A DNA stretch of 64,000 nucleotides from Proteles cristata cristata (GCA_017311185.1 JAESUZ010002613.1:310001-374000), one strand, 5' to 3'; counted from the stretch's first letter, positions 45,601 through 57,597 are shown. Translations and numbers: made by a program. Notes: generated by a model from the letters alone, not told the origin.

Positions 45601-46959
45601 CTGCCTCTAGGACAAACAAGTCTGACAAATATAAATCCCTACTGGGCAAGGCCACAGGCATAAGCACCAGGGGAGGCTGACATGGACCCACGGATGGCAA
45701 AGAGCTCAAAAGCAGTGCTTGGGAATATTTTTTAAATACACGTGAAAAATAAAAATAAAAGATAAGGTAGGCCTGAGATCTCCACAATATCATTCTCAGA
45801 AAGAAAGACAACAAAATATTTTAGTTTAGTCTTTGTATATATTACCTTTTATATTTTCCTATTTCCTAGAAATACACAATAGATTTGGAAAACCAGGCCT
45901 GTAAGGGAAATGAAAGTGAATCCATGAAACAGCATTTCATCAGTACTAACCAAAGCAAATGTCTGAATTCTTTTGCTGAAGTAACTGACGCTCTTTCACT
46001 TTCCATAGTAAGAAAGCATCACTGTACTGTGCACAGATTTTATTTTCCTCAGAGGTGAGGGGAGGAGGGAGAGCCACTGTGACAGAGGCATTTGGGCCCC
46101 CAGTCAGTCAGCTCCCCAGGCAGCACTGGTTTGTTTGGTTCCAAAGCACTGGGGCGCAGGTGCTTGGCAAAGAGTCTTGGATGCGCCAGGAAATCCTGGC
46201 ACCTTGTTTCCTGGGGGAAAAGAAAGCTACCTTTCCCATTCATTAATCCCTTTCCAAGATGGGGAGCTTCTACATGCAAAACATGTTTGTTGAACTGATC
46301 TAAAAAAAGCCTTTCCAAACCCAACGTGCTGCTTCCGTCTTCTGCACAAGCAGGCCAGGCTCCCTCCGTCATCCTTCTCCAACAACAAACAATATCACCC
46401 TCAGAGAGCTCCGGGGGTTTGTCCCAATGCCCTCCCCTCTGTGTTCTCTAAGTTGGGGGCTGTGTCTAATCTTTCCTCTGCAGAAGCTTTCCTGCGCCTG
46501 TTTGGCTGGACCGGAAGGGCCTCCTTATCGGCACCTTCAGTCTCCTCCTCTGGGCTGAGCACACAATACCCTGGTCAGGCAGCCAGGGGGCAGGGCTGTG
46601 GCCCACAAGTGGGCTCAAGCACTTCCCTCAGCCTTAAGGACCCAGGGCCTTTCAAGGACAGAGGTGTCTCCCTCCCTGCCAGAAGACTGTCATTCCAGGC
46701 TGGACCCTTCCTGCAGCTGTTTAAACAGATTCCCTCCTCACTGGAAGGATGAGAAAAAGTGAAGGGGAAACAAATGTCCCCATGCTCTGGGACTCAGACG
46801 GGTAAGAATAAAATACAGGAACTCTCCCAAGTTGGTCTCTCAAGTTTGTGCCAGTTCCTGTGTCACTCAGGAGAATGACTATTTGTCTAGAGCCTATGTC
46901 CTTGACACACACCAGCCATTTCATCCTTGAAACAGCCCTGTCTGGGCAAGGAGGGGTAG

Positions 46960-47060
46960 ATTTCTCACTTACCATTACTATCAATACTTTTACCTCTATA
47001 GAGCACCTCAAGTTTGCTAAGTGCTTTCCTGTAAAGTATCTTATTATTTGCATTCTAGAA
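46960..47060 (-). repeat. MIR fragment
   Basis: ACCTCTATAGAGCACCTCAA and GCTAAGTGCTTTCCTGTAAA are the tail half of an inverted MIR. Confidence 0.5.
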
Positions 47061-47319
47061 AATTCCTATGCAAAAGATAGAGTAGAAATTCTCACTCAAC
47101 ATGGCCACCCAAGACACAGGGACATACACAGCATGCCATAAGCCATCTGTCATCAGTGCCTAGAGATGTTCTGTCAGAAATGTAGCTTGAATTCCCCCCT
47201 TGGCATAACTTTGTCCCTACCACAGCAATCTGGCTCAGACCTAGCCCAAGGCTTAGCTGTCACCCAGCCAGCCTGCCATGGACTTCTAAACAGGTGAAGT
47301 ATATAAAGTGGCACAGCTT

Positions 47320-48480
47320 TCTTCAACAGCAAGTTTTCAATATTCTTCAAAAACCTTCACAATGTCCATAATCTTTGATTCAACAATTCTGCTTCTGGGA
47401 ATTTCTTAAGGAATCATTCCAAGATGTGTACAAAGATTTATTCACAAGTTCATTCCAGTATTACTTAGAATTGATCCCAGAATGGAGAGAGAAGCAAAAT
47501 CACTATCCAAAAATAGAAAAGAGGTTATAGTTTTGAATTTTTTGAGCCACATGATGTAACATTATGAAATATATACTTTGAAGAAAGTACCTTTTTAAAA
47601 TGTTTACCTCTGAGTAGCAGGATTATAGATCATTTGTTTTCTTTATATACATCTTTTTAAAGGTTTTCTTCAATAAACATGACAGAAATAATATACCTTA
47701 TTAAAATATCATAGAGGTTCTGGTCACCTGGGTGGCTCAGTCAGTTGACTGTCTGACTTCAGCTCAGGTCATGATCTTACCGTCCATGAGTTCGAGCCCC
47801 GGATCGGGCTCTGTGCTTACAGCTCAGAGCCTGGAGCCTGCTTCAGGTTCTGTGTCTCCCTCTCTCTTTCTCTTTCTCTCTCTCTCTAACCCTCCCTCAC
47901 TCATGCTCTGACTCTGTCTCTCAAAAATGAATAAATATTAAAAAAGTTAATTAAAAAATATAGAGGCTCAATACTAGTGAGGGGAACATGGGACAGACAC
48001 ACATGTACACAGCTAGTGACCATCCATATTCAGTTGGCTCTTCTAGAAAACAGGCTCTTACTAGGTACAAACCAAAAGCCGTAACAGAGTTCAAACCTTT
48101 CATGCTGTGAGCTCACTGCTGGGAAGCCACTTTAAGGAAATAACTGAACAAACTCAAAATGCTAAATGTACAAAAATGTTCATTACATCTTATCTAAAAG
48201 AACTGGAAACAATCCAAATGTCCAACAAGGGATAGTTCAGTACGGAACATCAACACCATGGAATGTGGGGCAGCCATTAGAAATGCCAATTATGAAAACT
48301 ATGTGGAAATATGAAATAATGTTGGCAATAGGCTATAAAATAAAAAGAATACACAAAGCTTCATTTGTCAGGACTGCAGCTATGAACAATAATCATGTAT
48401 GTGAACAAGGACATTTTAAAAATAAGAGCATGTCACGTTAGGATTATGGGATTACAGAAAACTTTTTAAGTTTTGTCCTT
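47320..48480 (+). repeat. Old LINE-1 3' fragment(s), split by a SINE
   Basis: 47340-47700 has TTGATTCAACAATTCTGCTT, GGAATTTCTTAAGGAATCAT and AGATTTATTCACAAGTTCA. 48120-48440 has GGAAATAACTGAACAAACTC and ACTGGAAACAATCCAAATG. Both are diverged L1 3' text in the same orientation. They overlap in L1 content, so they may be two separate fragments. Confidence 0.6.
47719..47953 (+). repeat. Felid SINE
   Basis: Head CACCTGGGTGGCTCAGTCAG, box B-like GAGTTCGAGCCCC intact, tail ATGAATAAATATTAAAAAAG. Flanks share an AAATAT(C)ATAGAGG repeat. Confidence 0.94.
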
Positions 48481-49679
48481 TTTTTTTTTTTTACAAGTTT
48501 TTGTATGCACCATACACACATTTTTTTAAAACTTGGAAAACACAGAAAAGAGGAAAATAAATTACCAAAAGGAACACAACTCCTGTCAGCATTTTGACAT
48601 GTTACTCCTCCCTATCTCTTTTTCTTATGCACAGGGTGGTTTGGTTTGGTTTTTCTCACTATAATCATGCCAGTGTTTTCTTTACAGCAGTTATAAAATC
48701 AATTCAATTTTTAAAAAAATAATCAGTGAAATTACCATAAGTCCTGCAAAAGAACATAGCAGTGGGTTTTTTTCAAGTGCTTTCAAGAGAACTTACCTAA
48801 CACAACGTCTATTTGTAAACAAAAAACAGACGTATTGCACCGTTGTCACAGGAGATGGATTGATCAAAGTTCCATAAACACTTACAGCGGTCTATTTCAG
48901 TAGTCACGGGTCAGGAGCAGCGAGAATACTGTATTACCAAGGCTGACATAGTGGGAAATTTAGAAGGACTTTTACCAGACTTGGAAGACAAAAAATACAA
49001 TGATGTACCAAGTTTTCAGATCAGAAAAAAAGCGTGAAGGGAACAAATCCAATCGGTCACGAGGTCTGGAATATTTCACCTCCTTTTTATCTCTCACATC
49101 CTTATTCTCCAGTCCAGCTGTCCTGACTTCACTGAGGCCAACCTCTCATACCTTGGCAGCAACAGCCCTGTTCTCCCTCCATGTCACAGGGGCTCCTCCG
49201 GGGAGAGACACGGAGACAGGGAAACTCACTAAGCAGTGCCTGGGCTCCCTGTTGCCCATGAAGTGAGCGTGGGCCCTGGCAAGAGTAAGAGGGGAGGCTG
49301 AGCTGCGGAGGGGCTCAGTTTCTGCAGGGGTGTGGCACTTTTGTGCTTTTTGAACAACAGGGCCCCTCCACACACACCAACTAGTCATCTCTTCCATGCA
49401 TTCTACCAGAGACTGCCCTCTGTCCCAAGGCTAGGGGAAAAGCTGAGGCCTTGGGCTGAGCGTGACACGAGATGCCACTGCTTATGAGGCAAATCTCACT
49501 CAAATACTCCTCACTTCAAGGAGGAAGGTAGCTGCATTTTTTGCCTTAGAGGCTTTTAGCAGCTAACCCATGTACAAGATGCAGTGCAATTCCACTGCAA
49601 CAACGTGACCATGTCAATCCCACACTTCGTCTCCTTGGGGGTGCCGGTTGCTCACACAAAGCTGTCTGCGAGAGGAAGT

Positions 49680-49930
49680 ACAGTGCCCTGGTGAAGAGGG
49701 CAAACTTCTGAGCCAAACGGCCTAACCGAGTCCTGCCTCTGCCCTTTACGTGTTGAGTGGCCTTGGGCAGGTTCCCTATTCCTCTTGGTTCCTGTGTCTC
49801 TTTATGTGTAAACAGGGATGATAACAGTACGTGCCTCATAAGATTATGGCGCATATTAAAGCAATTCATACAAAGCAAGGAATAAAGTCTAGCAGATAGG
49901 AAGCACTTAGTAAATGTTAGGTGCTGTTCC
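49680..49930 (+). repeat. MIR element
   Basis: Forward MIR: GCCCTTTACGTGTTGAGTGG, CCTTGGGCAGGTTCCCTATT, AACAGGGATGATAACAGTAC, AGGAAGCACTTAGTAAATGT. Nearly full length. Confidence 0.88.
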
Positions 49931-50039
49931 TGTTATTGCTATTGTTGGAGAAAGTTCAAGTTCTCTAGCAGGGCATACAGAGACATCCATAACCTAGGTC
50001 CTGGCCATCTCTCTAGCTGTTTCCTGTGACCTTTGAGTT

Positions 50040-50400
50040 ACCACTGCCACTGCGATCACATAGCCATGCCAGGCTCCCAGAGGGCAGACCCCAAGGCAGG
50101 TTCATCCCTCCCCATCTTTGCTTATACAGCCATTCTCTCCTTGTTGGGTGATGAGCAAATACAGATTTCTGGAACATTCCTTCCTCCTGCATGTGGATTA
50201 GCCACGCCCGCCTTTGTGCCTCCACTATGTTCTACTGAGACTCTCTTCATAGACACTTTAGTATCCTCACTGATTTATGTATCCTGTTTCTCCCACTAGA
50301 CCTTAAAGACAGAGGCCCCTATGAATGTTTAACTGTATCCCCATTGCCTGGCACTCAGTTGATCCTAAATATTTATTAAATAAAAGCAAAATAAATTCTG
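50040..50400 (+). repeat. L2 3' fragment
   Basis: AGCCATTCTCTCCTTGTTGG, CTTTAGTATCCTCACTGATT and CCCATTGCCTGGCACTCAGT with the ATATTTATTAAATAAA ending: forward L2 3' end. Confidence 0.7.
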
Positions 50401-50844
50401 ATCAGAACACACAAAAGCTGGGAATGCTATTCAGAAAACCTAAACACCAGGATTTGGGAGTCAGATCCCAAAACACTGACTCTAAAGAGAGTTAATTGGA
50501 AAAGATCATATAACCAAAGAGAAGAAGAGAATCATGATTTCCCAGGAGAAAGCCAAACCTTGTTATCATGTAGTTGTCTCTGTGTATATTAGGGGATGGG
50601 GACAGAAGTGACCTTAACAATGGTTCTAAACTAGTTGATGTTGACTATTCATTGAACAGTACTTTTTAAACTTTTTCTTTAAGGAAAAGTGTTGAGTTAC
50701 AGTTGATTGGGAAGTACTTTTCACCTTTTAAAGAGTGTAAACTGTCTCAATATAAAATACTACAGGGGACCCAGGCTGTAGGAAAACGAATTCATCTTTG
50801 TTGAATGTCTATAATGAGCCAGATGCTTAAAAAATAATCTATTT

Positions 50845-51040
50845 GGGGGGCACCTGGGTGGCTAAGTCAGTTGAGCGTCTGACTTCAGCTCAGTCATGAT
50901 CTCACAGTTTGTGAGTTCAATCCCTGCATCAGGCTTTGTGCTGACAGTGCAAAGCCTACTTGGGATTCTTCTCTCTCCTATTCTCTCTGTCCTTCCTCCA
51001 CTCACTCTTCCTATCCCTCTCTCTCATAATAAATCCACTT
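50845..51040 (+). repeat. Felid SINE
   Basis: Head GGGGGGCACCTGGGTGGCTA, body with small deletions. An AAAAAATAAT repeat lies near both ends. Confidence 0.92.
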
Positions 51041-51059
51041 AAAAAATAATAATTTTCTA

Positions 51060-51190
51060 TTTATTAAATACAATATGCTGGACATAGAACTATTCACTTC
51101 ACATGTATTATCAAGTTTGACAGTGTAAGCCCTAAACAACTCTGAGACGTAAGTATTAGGCTCTCCATTCTACAGATGAGGAAAACATGC
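51060..51190 (-). repeat. MIR element
   Basis: TTCACTTCACATGTATTATC, ACTCTGAGACGTAAGTATTA and TTCTACAGATGAGGAAAACA form an inverted MIR tail half. Confidence 0.65.
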
Positions 51191-51194
51191 TCAA

Positions 51195-52800
51195 CCCATC
51201 CCATACATTGTAGCGAGCATCTACTGTGTGCAAGTACCAATACAGGACTGGAGAGAGAGCAATAAACAGACAAAGTTCCCCCACTTTGTAGAGTATACAT
51301 TCCAGTTGGGCAGTAAACAGAGCAATGAATGAATGGAGAAATGAGCATATACATTAATGAACAAGAAAAATATCAGATAGCAACAACTGCAGGTAGAGAA
51401 TTAAAATAAGAAGGCACAGAGTGACTAGACACTCTATTTTTTAAAATTTTTAATGTTTATTTTTGAGAGAAAGAGACAGAGAAGACAGAGAGAATGAGAG
51501 GGAGAACAAGCAGAGGAGGGACAAAGAAAGAGGAAGACACAGAATCCAAAACAGGCTCCAGACTCTGAACTGTCAGCCCAGAGCCGGATGTGGTGCTCAA
51601 ACCTATGAACTGCGAGATCATTACTTGAGCAGAAGTCGGATGCTTAATGGACTGAACCACCCAGGCGCCCCTAGATGGCAATTTTAGGGTGGGGTGTCAG
51701 AGAAATCCTCTCTGATGTGACTGTATTTACAATGAGATTTGAACAAGAAAGAGTCAAGCATATACAGATTGGAAGAAGAGCATTTTAGACTGAAGGATGA
51801 GCTAGGGCAAAGTCCCTAAAATGAGAATGGACGTGGCAAGTTCCAGGAACCAAAACCAGCACGATAAGGCTGGTGCACAGTTTGCGAGAAGAGGGCTGAG
51901 AGAGTGACGTGGGGCAGGTCCAGAGACCTTGATCCGCCAGGGGATGGATTTGATTCTGAGGGCAATGGGAGGCCTGTTGTAAGGGGGCAGGTAGGGAGTG
52001 TGGCACAAACCGATGAACAGTTTTAAAGATTTCTCTGATCTCTCTAATGGAAGGTATGATGGTACGGATACAAGCAGAAACAAGGAGTCTAGTTAGGAGG
52101 TCACTGCATGTGGTTTAGGTGGAGGATGATACGGCTTGGACTAGGGTGCTGATAATGGAGATATGGGAAGGAGATCAATTATGGAATGTTTCTGAAGCCA
52201 GAGAAGATAAGACTTGCTGAAGGAATGGATAATGATGGAGAAGAAAAAAAGAAATCAGAAGCAATGCATAGATACTTTGGCTTGAGCCCTTGGGGAGAGA
52301 GTAGCACCACTTATTAAGATAGGGAAGATTGAAGGAAGAACAAGTTTTGGGTGGAAACAAAGTCAAGAGTTCACTTTCGGCTATGTTAAATGTGCTATGC
52401 CTCTTAGACATCTATCTGGACAGGAGTTTGGACTTCTAGAGGAAGTCTGAGGATAAAGATACAAATTTGAAGGTCATAAGCAAATGGATGTTATTGAAAG
52501 TCATTGGATCAGAAGACAACACTTCTTCTTTACCTCAGAGAAGGGAAGGGGGCCATTTCAGAACATGGAGCACGTTACCATTTAGAGGTGGAGGAGATAA
52601 GGAAGAGAGCCCAGTGTGGTAGGAAGAGACCCAGGAAAGTAGAGTCCAAGAAAACAGTGAAATCAGCCTTGTCAAATGCTGCTGAGAAAATGAATAAGAT
52701 TGAAAGAAAGCAGTGGTCTTCAACTTGGCCACATGAAGGTCATTCATTGACGGACACTGGCAATGGTCCTGGTGGAACAATGGGCAGAGATTAGAGTGAG
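51195..52800 (-). repeat. L2 (CR1-like LINE) relic with reverse-transcriptase region
   Basis: About 1.4 kb of L2, split by a SINE. The 3' end (AAAGTTCCCCCACTTTGTAG, CATTCCAGTTGGGCAGTAAA) is at about 51240-51340. The ORF2 part runs to 52800, with markers GGAGGCCTGTTGTAAGGGGG (about 51968), ACGGCTTGGACTAGGGTGCT (about 52131) and GTCAAATGCTGCTGAGAAAA (about 52672). The last corresponds, in reverse, to the L2 RT segment with Ala-Ala-Phe-Asp. Frames are broken throughout. Confidence 0.8.
51434..51671 (-). repeat. Felid SINE inserted in the L2
   Basis: Inverted SINE with head GGGGCGCCTGGGTGGTTCAG (reverse sense), a long purine tract (51467-51545) and T-rich tail at 51438-51453. Confidence 0.94.
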
Positions 52801-53106
52801 GAAAGGTGTCAAAGCCCAGACTGTAGACAACGTGTAAGTTTTACTGAGAAAAGGAACAAACTTGAAGACAGTTAGAGGGGGATATAATGTCAACAGAGTA
52901 AACTACATAATGAATTTATTTGGCAATAGCTAAGAGACAAAATTAGAAAACATTTTGGAATTTTGGATGCGGGGGCATTGTTTATTTTCAGATAAGAAAT
53001 ACTGGAGCATACTTATTTGCTACTGAGAATTACCTAGTGATGAGGGTAAATCTGATGAGAGCAGAGAGAAGGGGCATAATTATAAGATCAAAGATCTAGA
53101 AGACTC

Positions 53107-53329
53107 GGGGCACCTGGGTGGCTTAGTCGGTTAAGCATCCGACTTTCGCTTAGGTCATGATCTCGTGGTTCGTGGGTTTGAGCCCCGCATCGGGCTCTAG
53201 GCTGACAGCCAGCTCAGAGCCTGGAGCCTATTTCAGAGTCTGTATCTCCCTCTCTCTCTGACCTTCCCCTGCTCACGCTGTCTCTCTCTCTCTCTCCTAG
53301 AAATAAATAAAAATATTTTTTTTAAAAAA
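53107..53329 (+). repeat. Felid SINE, CTTAG subgroup
   Basis: Head GGGGCACCTGGGTGGCTTAG, with ACTTTCGCTTAGGTCATGAT in the body and TCCTAGAAATAAATAAAAAT before the tail. Perfect flanking repeat AGAAGACTC is at 53098-53106 and 53330-53338. Little decay, so probably relatively young. Confidence 0.96.
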
Positions 53330-53688
53330 AAAGAAGACTCAATCTTAACAAAATTCATAATGTACCCAAAGTAGAATTGGTAGTCTGGGAAGCTGGGATA
53401 CTAATCCAGATCTGTTCTGACTCATAAGTGCATCCTTTTTTTTTTTCATACCATTCACTGTAATGAATACAGCAGCATTTACAAAAGATCCCAATTCCAG
53501 GCTCTGAAGGTAATCAGTAGCGAGTAAGAAGGAATCTTACGAGAACTTGGGACAGCCAACACAAACAAACATCCCCTTCTATATAAGCAAGCTCAGTTCA
53601 TCACACAAACCGTCGGATGTCATTTCCATTTGCACATCTGGTTGTGGTTCTACTATCTATAGGACCTTCAGCTGTTTCCCTTATATAT

Positions 53689-53921
53689 TTGTGGGGTTTT
53701 TTAAATTTTTTTTAATGTTTTATTTATTTCTAGGAGAGAGAGAGAGACAGCGTGAGCAGGAGAGGGTCAGAAAGAGACGGAGTGACAGACTCTGAAACAG
53801 GCTCCAGGCTCTGAGCTGGTAGTCAGCCCAGGGCCCGACACGGGGCTCGAACCCACGAACCACGAGATCATGACCTAAGCGAAAGTCAGATGGTTAACCG
53901 ACTAAGCCACCCAGGCACCCC
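53689..53921 (-). repeat. Felid SINE, CTTAG subgroup
   Basis: The reverse sense carries the same diagnostic changes as the copy at 53107 (GGTGGCTTAGTCGG, TTTCGCTTAGGTC, CCTAGAAATAAATAAA). Perfect 16-base flanking repeat TGTTTCCCTTATATAT is at 53673-53688 and 53922-53937. Confidence 0.97.
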
Positions 53922-54119
53922 TGTTTCCCTTATATATCTGGAGTGGGTCTGAGGAGAGGACAGGGAGACTAAGACAAATCGCAGTGTAAGGGAACATTGT
54001 TGAATAAACTCTGTAGTGACTATAATAAAGTAATAAAAACGTTTTCAATGCCAGTTGTGTAATTCACAGAAGTAAAGATGGGAATTGGGGTACATGATCA
54101 TTTGTTTCTCTCTTCTTTA

Positions 54120-54400
54120 CACAGCCATCTCAGAAAGCAAGTGACCGTGATTATATCAAGAAGTGGCCTCTCCACAACTGTTCGCCAGGCTCACTCCTGC
54201 CCTCCCACATGGTGCACAGCCTCACCTTTCTCTCACCTGGCTTCCCGTTATCTGCTCTAGTTTACCTCTTCCCTCATGGCAATACAGATGCCATCTCCCC
54301 CATGAATTCCTCCCTAATCTCTCCTTCTCTGAACTTTTATAGCACTAAGTATCAGTACCACATAAATTTGGTTCTTCATAATGTGAATTCTTAAAACTAT
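54120..54400 (+). repeat. L2 fragment
   Basis: CTCACCTTTCTCTCACCTGG, ATGAATTCCTCCCTAATCTC and TTTTATAGCACTAAGTATCA match forward L2 3' text. Confidence 0.55.
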
Positions 54401-54489
54401 TCTCTGATTCAAATATCAAAGTGAGAGTAAATACTTTTCAGTTGGAAATTTAATACAGCTGTTGGCCATTGTTACTTTTTGAGAGGTAG

Positions 54490-54655
54490 CTTAGTAGTAC
54501 AAAGATTCACGTGGATCTGAGTTGAAATTGTGGCTCTGTTCCAACTCTAACAAGCTCAGTGATCTTGGGTGAGTCACTTTCTGAACCCTGACTCCCCTCC
54601 CTAGAATGGGAATAATACTACCACTGCCCACCATCTGGGTATGTATCTAAAACAT
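54490..54655 (+). repeat. MIR element
   Basis: TGAGTTGAAATTGTGGCTCT, GTGATCTTGGGTGAGTCACT and AATGGGAATAATACTACCAC: forward MIR. Confidence 0.8.
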
Positions 54656-54660
54656 GCTGG

Positions 54661-54882
54661 TGGGGCACCTGGGTAGTTCAGTTGGTTAAGTGTCTGGCTC
54701 AGGTCATGATTTCATGGTTTTGTGAGTTCAAGTCCCAAGCAGGCTTCGCACTGTAAGGGCAGAGCCTAACTTGGGATTCTCTCTCTCCCTTCTTCTCTGC
54801 CCCTCCCTCCCTTGTGCTGTCTCTGTCTTGCTCAAAATACATAAACTTTTAAAATTTTAATAAACTTAAATAAAAAGAAAAT
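54661..54882 (+). repeat. Felid SINE
   Basis: Head TGGGGCACCTGGGTAGTTCA, body with small deletions, long AT-rich tail. Perfect flanking repeat AAAACATGCTGG is at 54649-54660 and 54883-54894. Confidence 0.95.
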
Positions 54883-54959
54883 AAAACATGCTGGACAGTT
54901 CACCTTTTGGCTGAAAACTCTACAAACCCATGGTTTTCAAAATCAAGTGTGAAATGCTT

Positions 54960-55350
54960 CAACCTATTTACAACAAACACCTGTCAGCTTCTTCTCATTC
55001 CTAGCCTCGCTCACATTTCCTACGCTGAGGGCAACGAACTCATCCTGCTATGTCTCACTCCAGGCTTTGTGTTTGGTCCCTTCAGACCTTGCACTCTCAT
55101 GCCACCTTGCTCAGGTGTCCTCTGTCCCTGGAAGCTATTCTGGGCCTGTCACCCTCCACCCCGTTCCCCCCACAGGTTAGGGTCTCCCATCTGGTTCTCC
55201 CATATCACCCCAATCACAGTTTCATCACTGCACTTACCCCCATTGCTTATATATTTACAGGACTGTCTACTCCAGGAAACAAGGGTTCCCTGAAGGAAAG
55301 GACTGAACTCTATTCACTTTGTGTCCCCGGCAGCATAGGGTCTGCTGCAT
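54960..55350 (+). repeat. L2 fragment
   Basis: TCACTCCAGGCTTTGTGTTT, CTTGCTCAGGTGTCCTCTGT, GGAAAGGACTGAACTCTATT: forward L2 3' text. Confidence 0.65.
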
Positions 55351-55699
55351 AAAGGTACTTAACTTCTACTTCACTATTCTGATACCCGTTTCTTCATCTA
55401 TGAAATAGGAAGAATATCACCTACTTGAATGGATGGAATTAAGTTTAAATACTCAAAGTTTACCATAGGGTGTCTGGCATACAGCCAGCCATCAGTACAT
55501 TTGATTTATATTCAAAGCATCTCCTGATCTGGTTTTCCTGTTCTGTCCTTTAGGACCAGTCTCTTCAACGGACCTGTGTCCTTGCTGTGCGCCCTTTCTC
55601 CTAGCCACATCCTTCATCGGTGAGGCTCCCAAACTCCAGATCTATCTGGACCCCTGCCAGTACCCTCACAACTCTGAGGATGACTTAGCTAAGGTCCCA

Positions 55700-56165
55700 G
55701 TGCAGTACTGCATACATTTCTTGAGCACCTGTGTGCAAGGCAATGTTCCAAATGCAGTAGAAGTGATACAACCTGTATAGGGCACCAGGGTGGCTCAGTC
55801 GATCAAGCATCTGACTCTTGATTTCAGCTCAGATCACGATCTCACATTTCATGGATTTGAGCCCCATGTCAGGCTCCACGCTGCTCGGGATTCTCTCTCT
55901 CCCTCTCTCTCTCTGCCTTTCTTTGTATTTGTCTTTCTCTCTCAAAGTAAATTATATAAACATTAAAAAAAAGAAGTGACACAACATGTACAGGAATTTA
56001 TGATCTACTGGGGTAAGGAAAGAGGTAGGGAGACAATAAGACAAATGAAGGCAGCACAATTCAAAGAAGAAAAAAAGTTATCTATATACCCGGGGGAATT
56101 CAGGAAGGCCTTAGGGGAAGTGGCATTTCAACTGGAGTTCAAAGAGCTGAGGGGCTGTTTCCATA
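55700..56165 (-). repeat. L2 3' fragment split by a SINE
   Basis: TTTCTTGAGCACCTGTGTGC precedes the SINE. AATTTATGATCTACTGGGGT, AAGGCCTTAGGGGAAGTGGC and AACTGGAGTTCAAAGAGCTG follow it. This is one inverted L2 interrupted at 55778. Confidence 0.7.
55778..55971 (+). repeat. Felid SINE
   Basis: Head AGGGCACCAGGGTGGCTCAG, shortened body. Long imperfect flanking repeats AGAAGTGATACAACCTGTA (55759-55777) and AGAAGTGACACAACATGTA (55972-55990). Confidence 0.94.
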
Positions 56166-56448
56166 GTTGTGTATTTTCCACAAAACATAACGGTGAAATG
56201 ACCCTCCCCTGATGAAAAGTAAGGTAAATTTAGGAAACGCTGCCTACTGCATGCCCCTCTATGACATTCACAATGCATAGTAGCAAGGCTCTGACAAGTC
56301 CTGAAGTGCAGAACCCTATTTAAGTGTGTTTAATTCTGAATCCAAAATTTGTTTGACCTATAGTTCTCCATCTCTTTCCCCCAAGAGGCTATATACAGCA
56401 TTTTAAGACTACAGGCTAAAGGTCACGCTTTTAAAGTTCTATATTTGC

Positions 56449-56672
56449 GGGGCGCCTGGGTGGCTTAGTCGGTTAAGTGTCCGACTTTCACTTAGGTCAT
56501 GATCTCGCGGTTTGTGGGTTCAAACCCCACGTTGGGCTCTGTGCTGACTGCCAGCTCAGAGCGTGGAGCCTATTTCAGAGTCTGTATCTCCCTCTCTCTC
56601 TGACCCTCCCCTGCTCACACTGTCTCTCTCTCTCTCTCTCTCCTAGAAATAAATAAAAATATAAAAAAAAAT
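56449..56672 (+). repeat. Felid SINE, CTTAG subgroup
   Basis: Head GGGGCGCCTGGGTGGCTTAG, CTTTCACTTAGGTCATGATC, CTCCTAGAAATAAATAAAAA. Perfect 16-base flanking repeat AAAGTTCTATATTTGC is at 56433-56448 and 56673-56688. Confidence 0.97.
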
Positions 56673-57169
56673 AAAGTTCTATATTTGCATTTTAACAGGA
56701 CCTCTGCTAGATCATATTTTGACATCAGATTTTTTAAAACAATGTAATCAACATTTTAAAAAATTCTCTAGGCATTTTATCCAAAAGGAAGAAGCAAAGA
56801 AAGACCTTGCAGAACTAAGTTACTCTCAAGAACAAATGGACTCCTCTCGTGTGAAGCGGTGAACAGACCACAGCCTTTCTATCGAAGGAGGGAAGGCAGG
56901 CATTTCTGCTGGAGTCCATTCCTTCTTTGGTAAGATGTTTACACTCCTCTAGTGGCCTGCCTCCCCCGCCCCCCACCCCGCAACCTGCTGACTAGGTAAA
57001 AAACACCAGACTTGAAAGCAAAGGGAACAACATTGCATAACAACAAGCCGACCAGGCATGTTTCCCTCCTTAATATTTAACAAACAGTAGTGCCCACAAA
57101 GGACCAAGAGGAAAGGGGCATTGTATGATTTTCTGTCCTCATCTGGAAGCGTGGTGCTCAGTTATCCAG

Positions 57170-57355
57170 TCTGTGAGCTAACAAATGTTTCCTGGGAGTC
57201 AGGCACTGTGCTCCTGTCACAGAGGGAGAGAAACAAGACGTAGCCCTGCTCCCAAGTCCTGCCCACCGGCCAACGGAGAAGACACGCAGGTTACCACACT
57301 GCAATGCAGCACTCAAACTGCAAGCAAACAATTCTATAATAAGAGGTGAGTGCAA
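57170..57355 (-). repeat. L2 fragment
   Basis: GAGTCAGGCACTGTGCTCCT, AGAAACAAGACGTAGCCCTG and ATTCTATAATAAGAGGTGAG give an inverted L2 3' end. Confidence 0.65.
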
Positions 57356-57484
57356 AGCGCCAGCGAGGCACAAAGGCAAGCAGGCCTTCCCTCTGCCTGT
57401 GCTTAAGGTCAGAAGACAGGCGTGTTATAATAAGAAGATTCCTCTCAGTTCTCAGAAGATTGGAAAGGAACTTTCCTGGCAAAT

Positions 57485-57562
57485 CTACCTACCTACCTAC
57501 CTACCTACCTACCTACCTACTTACCTACCTACTTACCTACCTACTTACCTACCTACCTATCT
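57485..57562 (+). repeat. (TACC)n tetranucleotide microsatellite
   Basis: About 19 CTAC/TTAC units: ten perfect units, then ones interrupted by TTACC variants. It ends about 35 bases before the next SINE. Confidence 0.97.
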
Positions 57563-57597
57563 GTTGGGTTCTAGGTTTTTGTAGAATCAAGTAGGAT

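Noticed and set aside
46049..46752. Overlapping 100-codon frames on both strands, possible alternative first exon
   Set aside because: The stretch is GC-moderate but has few CpGs, no promoter elements I can support and no clear donor. I left it as intron.
57485..57562. Regular array resembling a CRISPR or protein repeat
   Set aside because: It is a simple tetranucleotide microsatellite with no spacers, in a mammalian intron.
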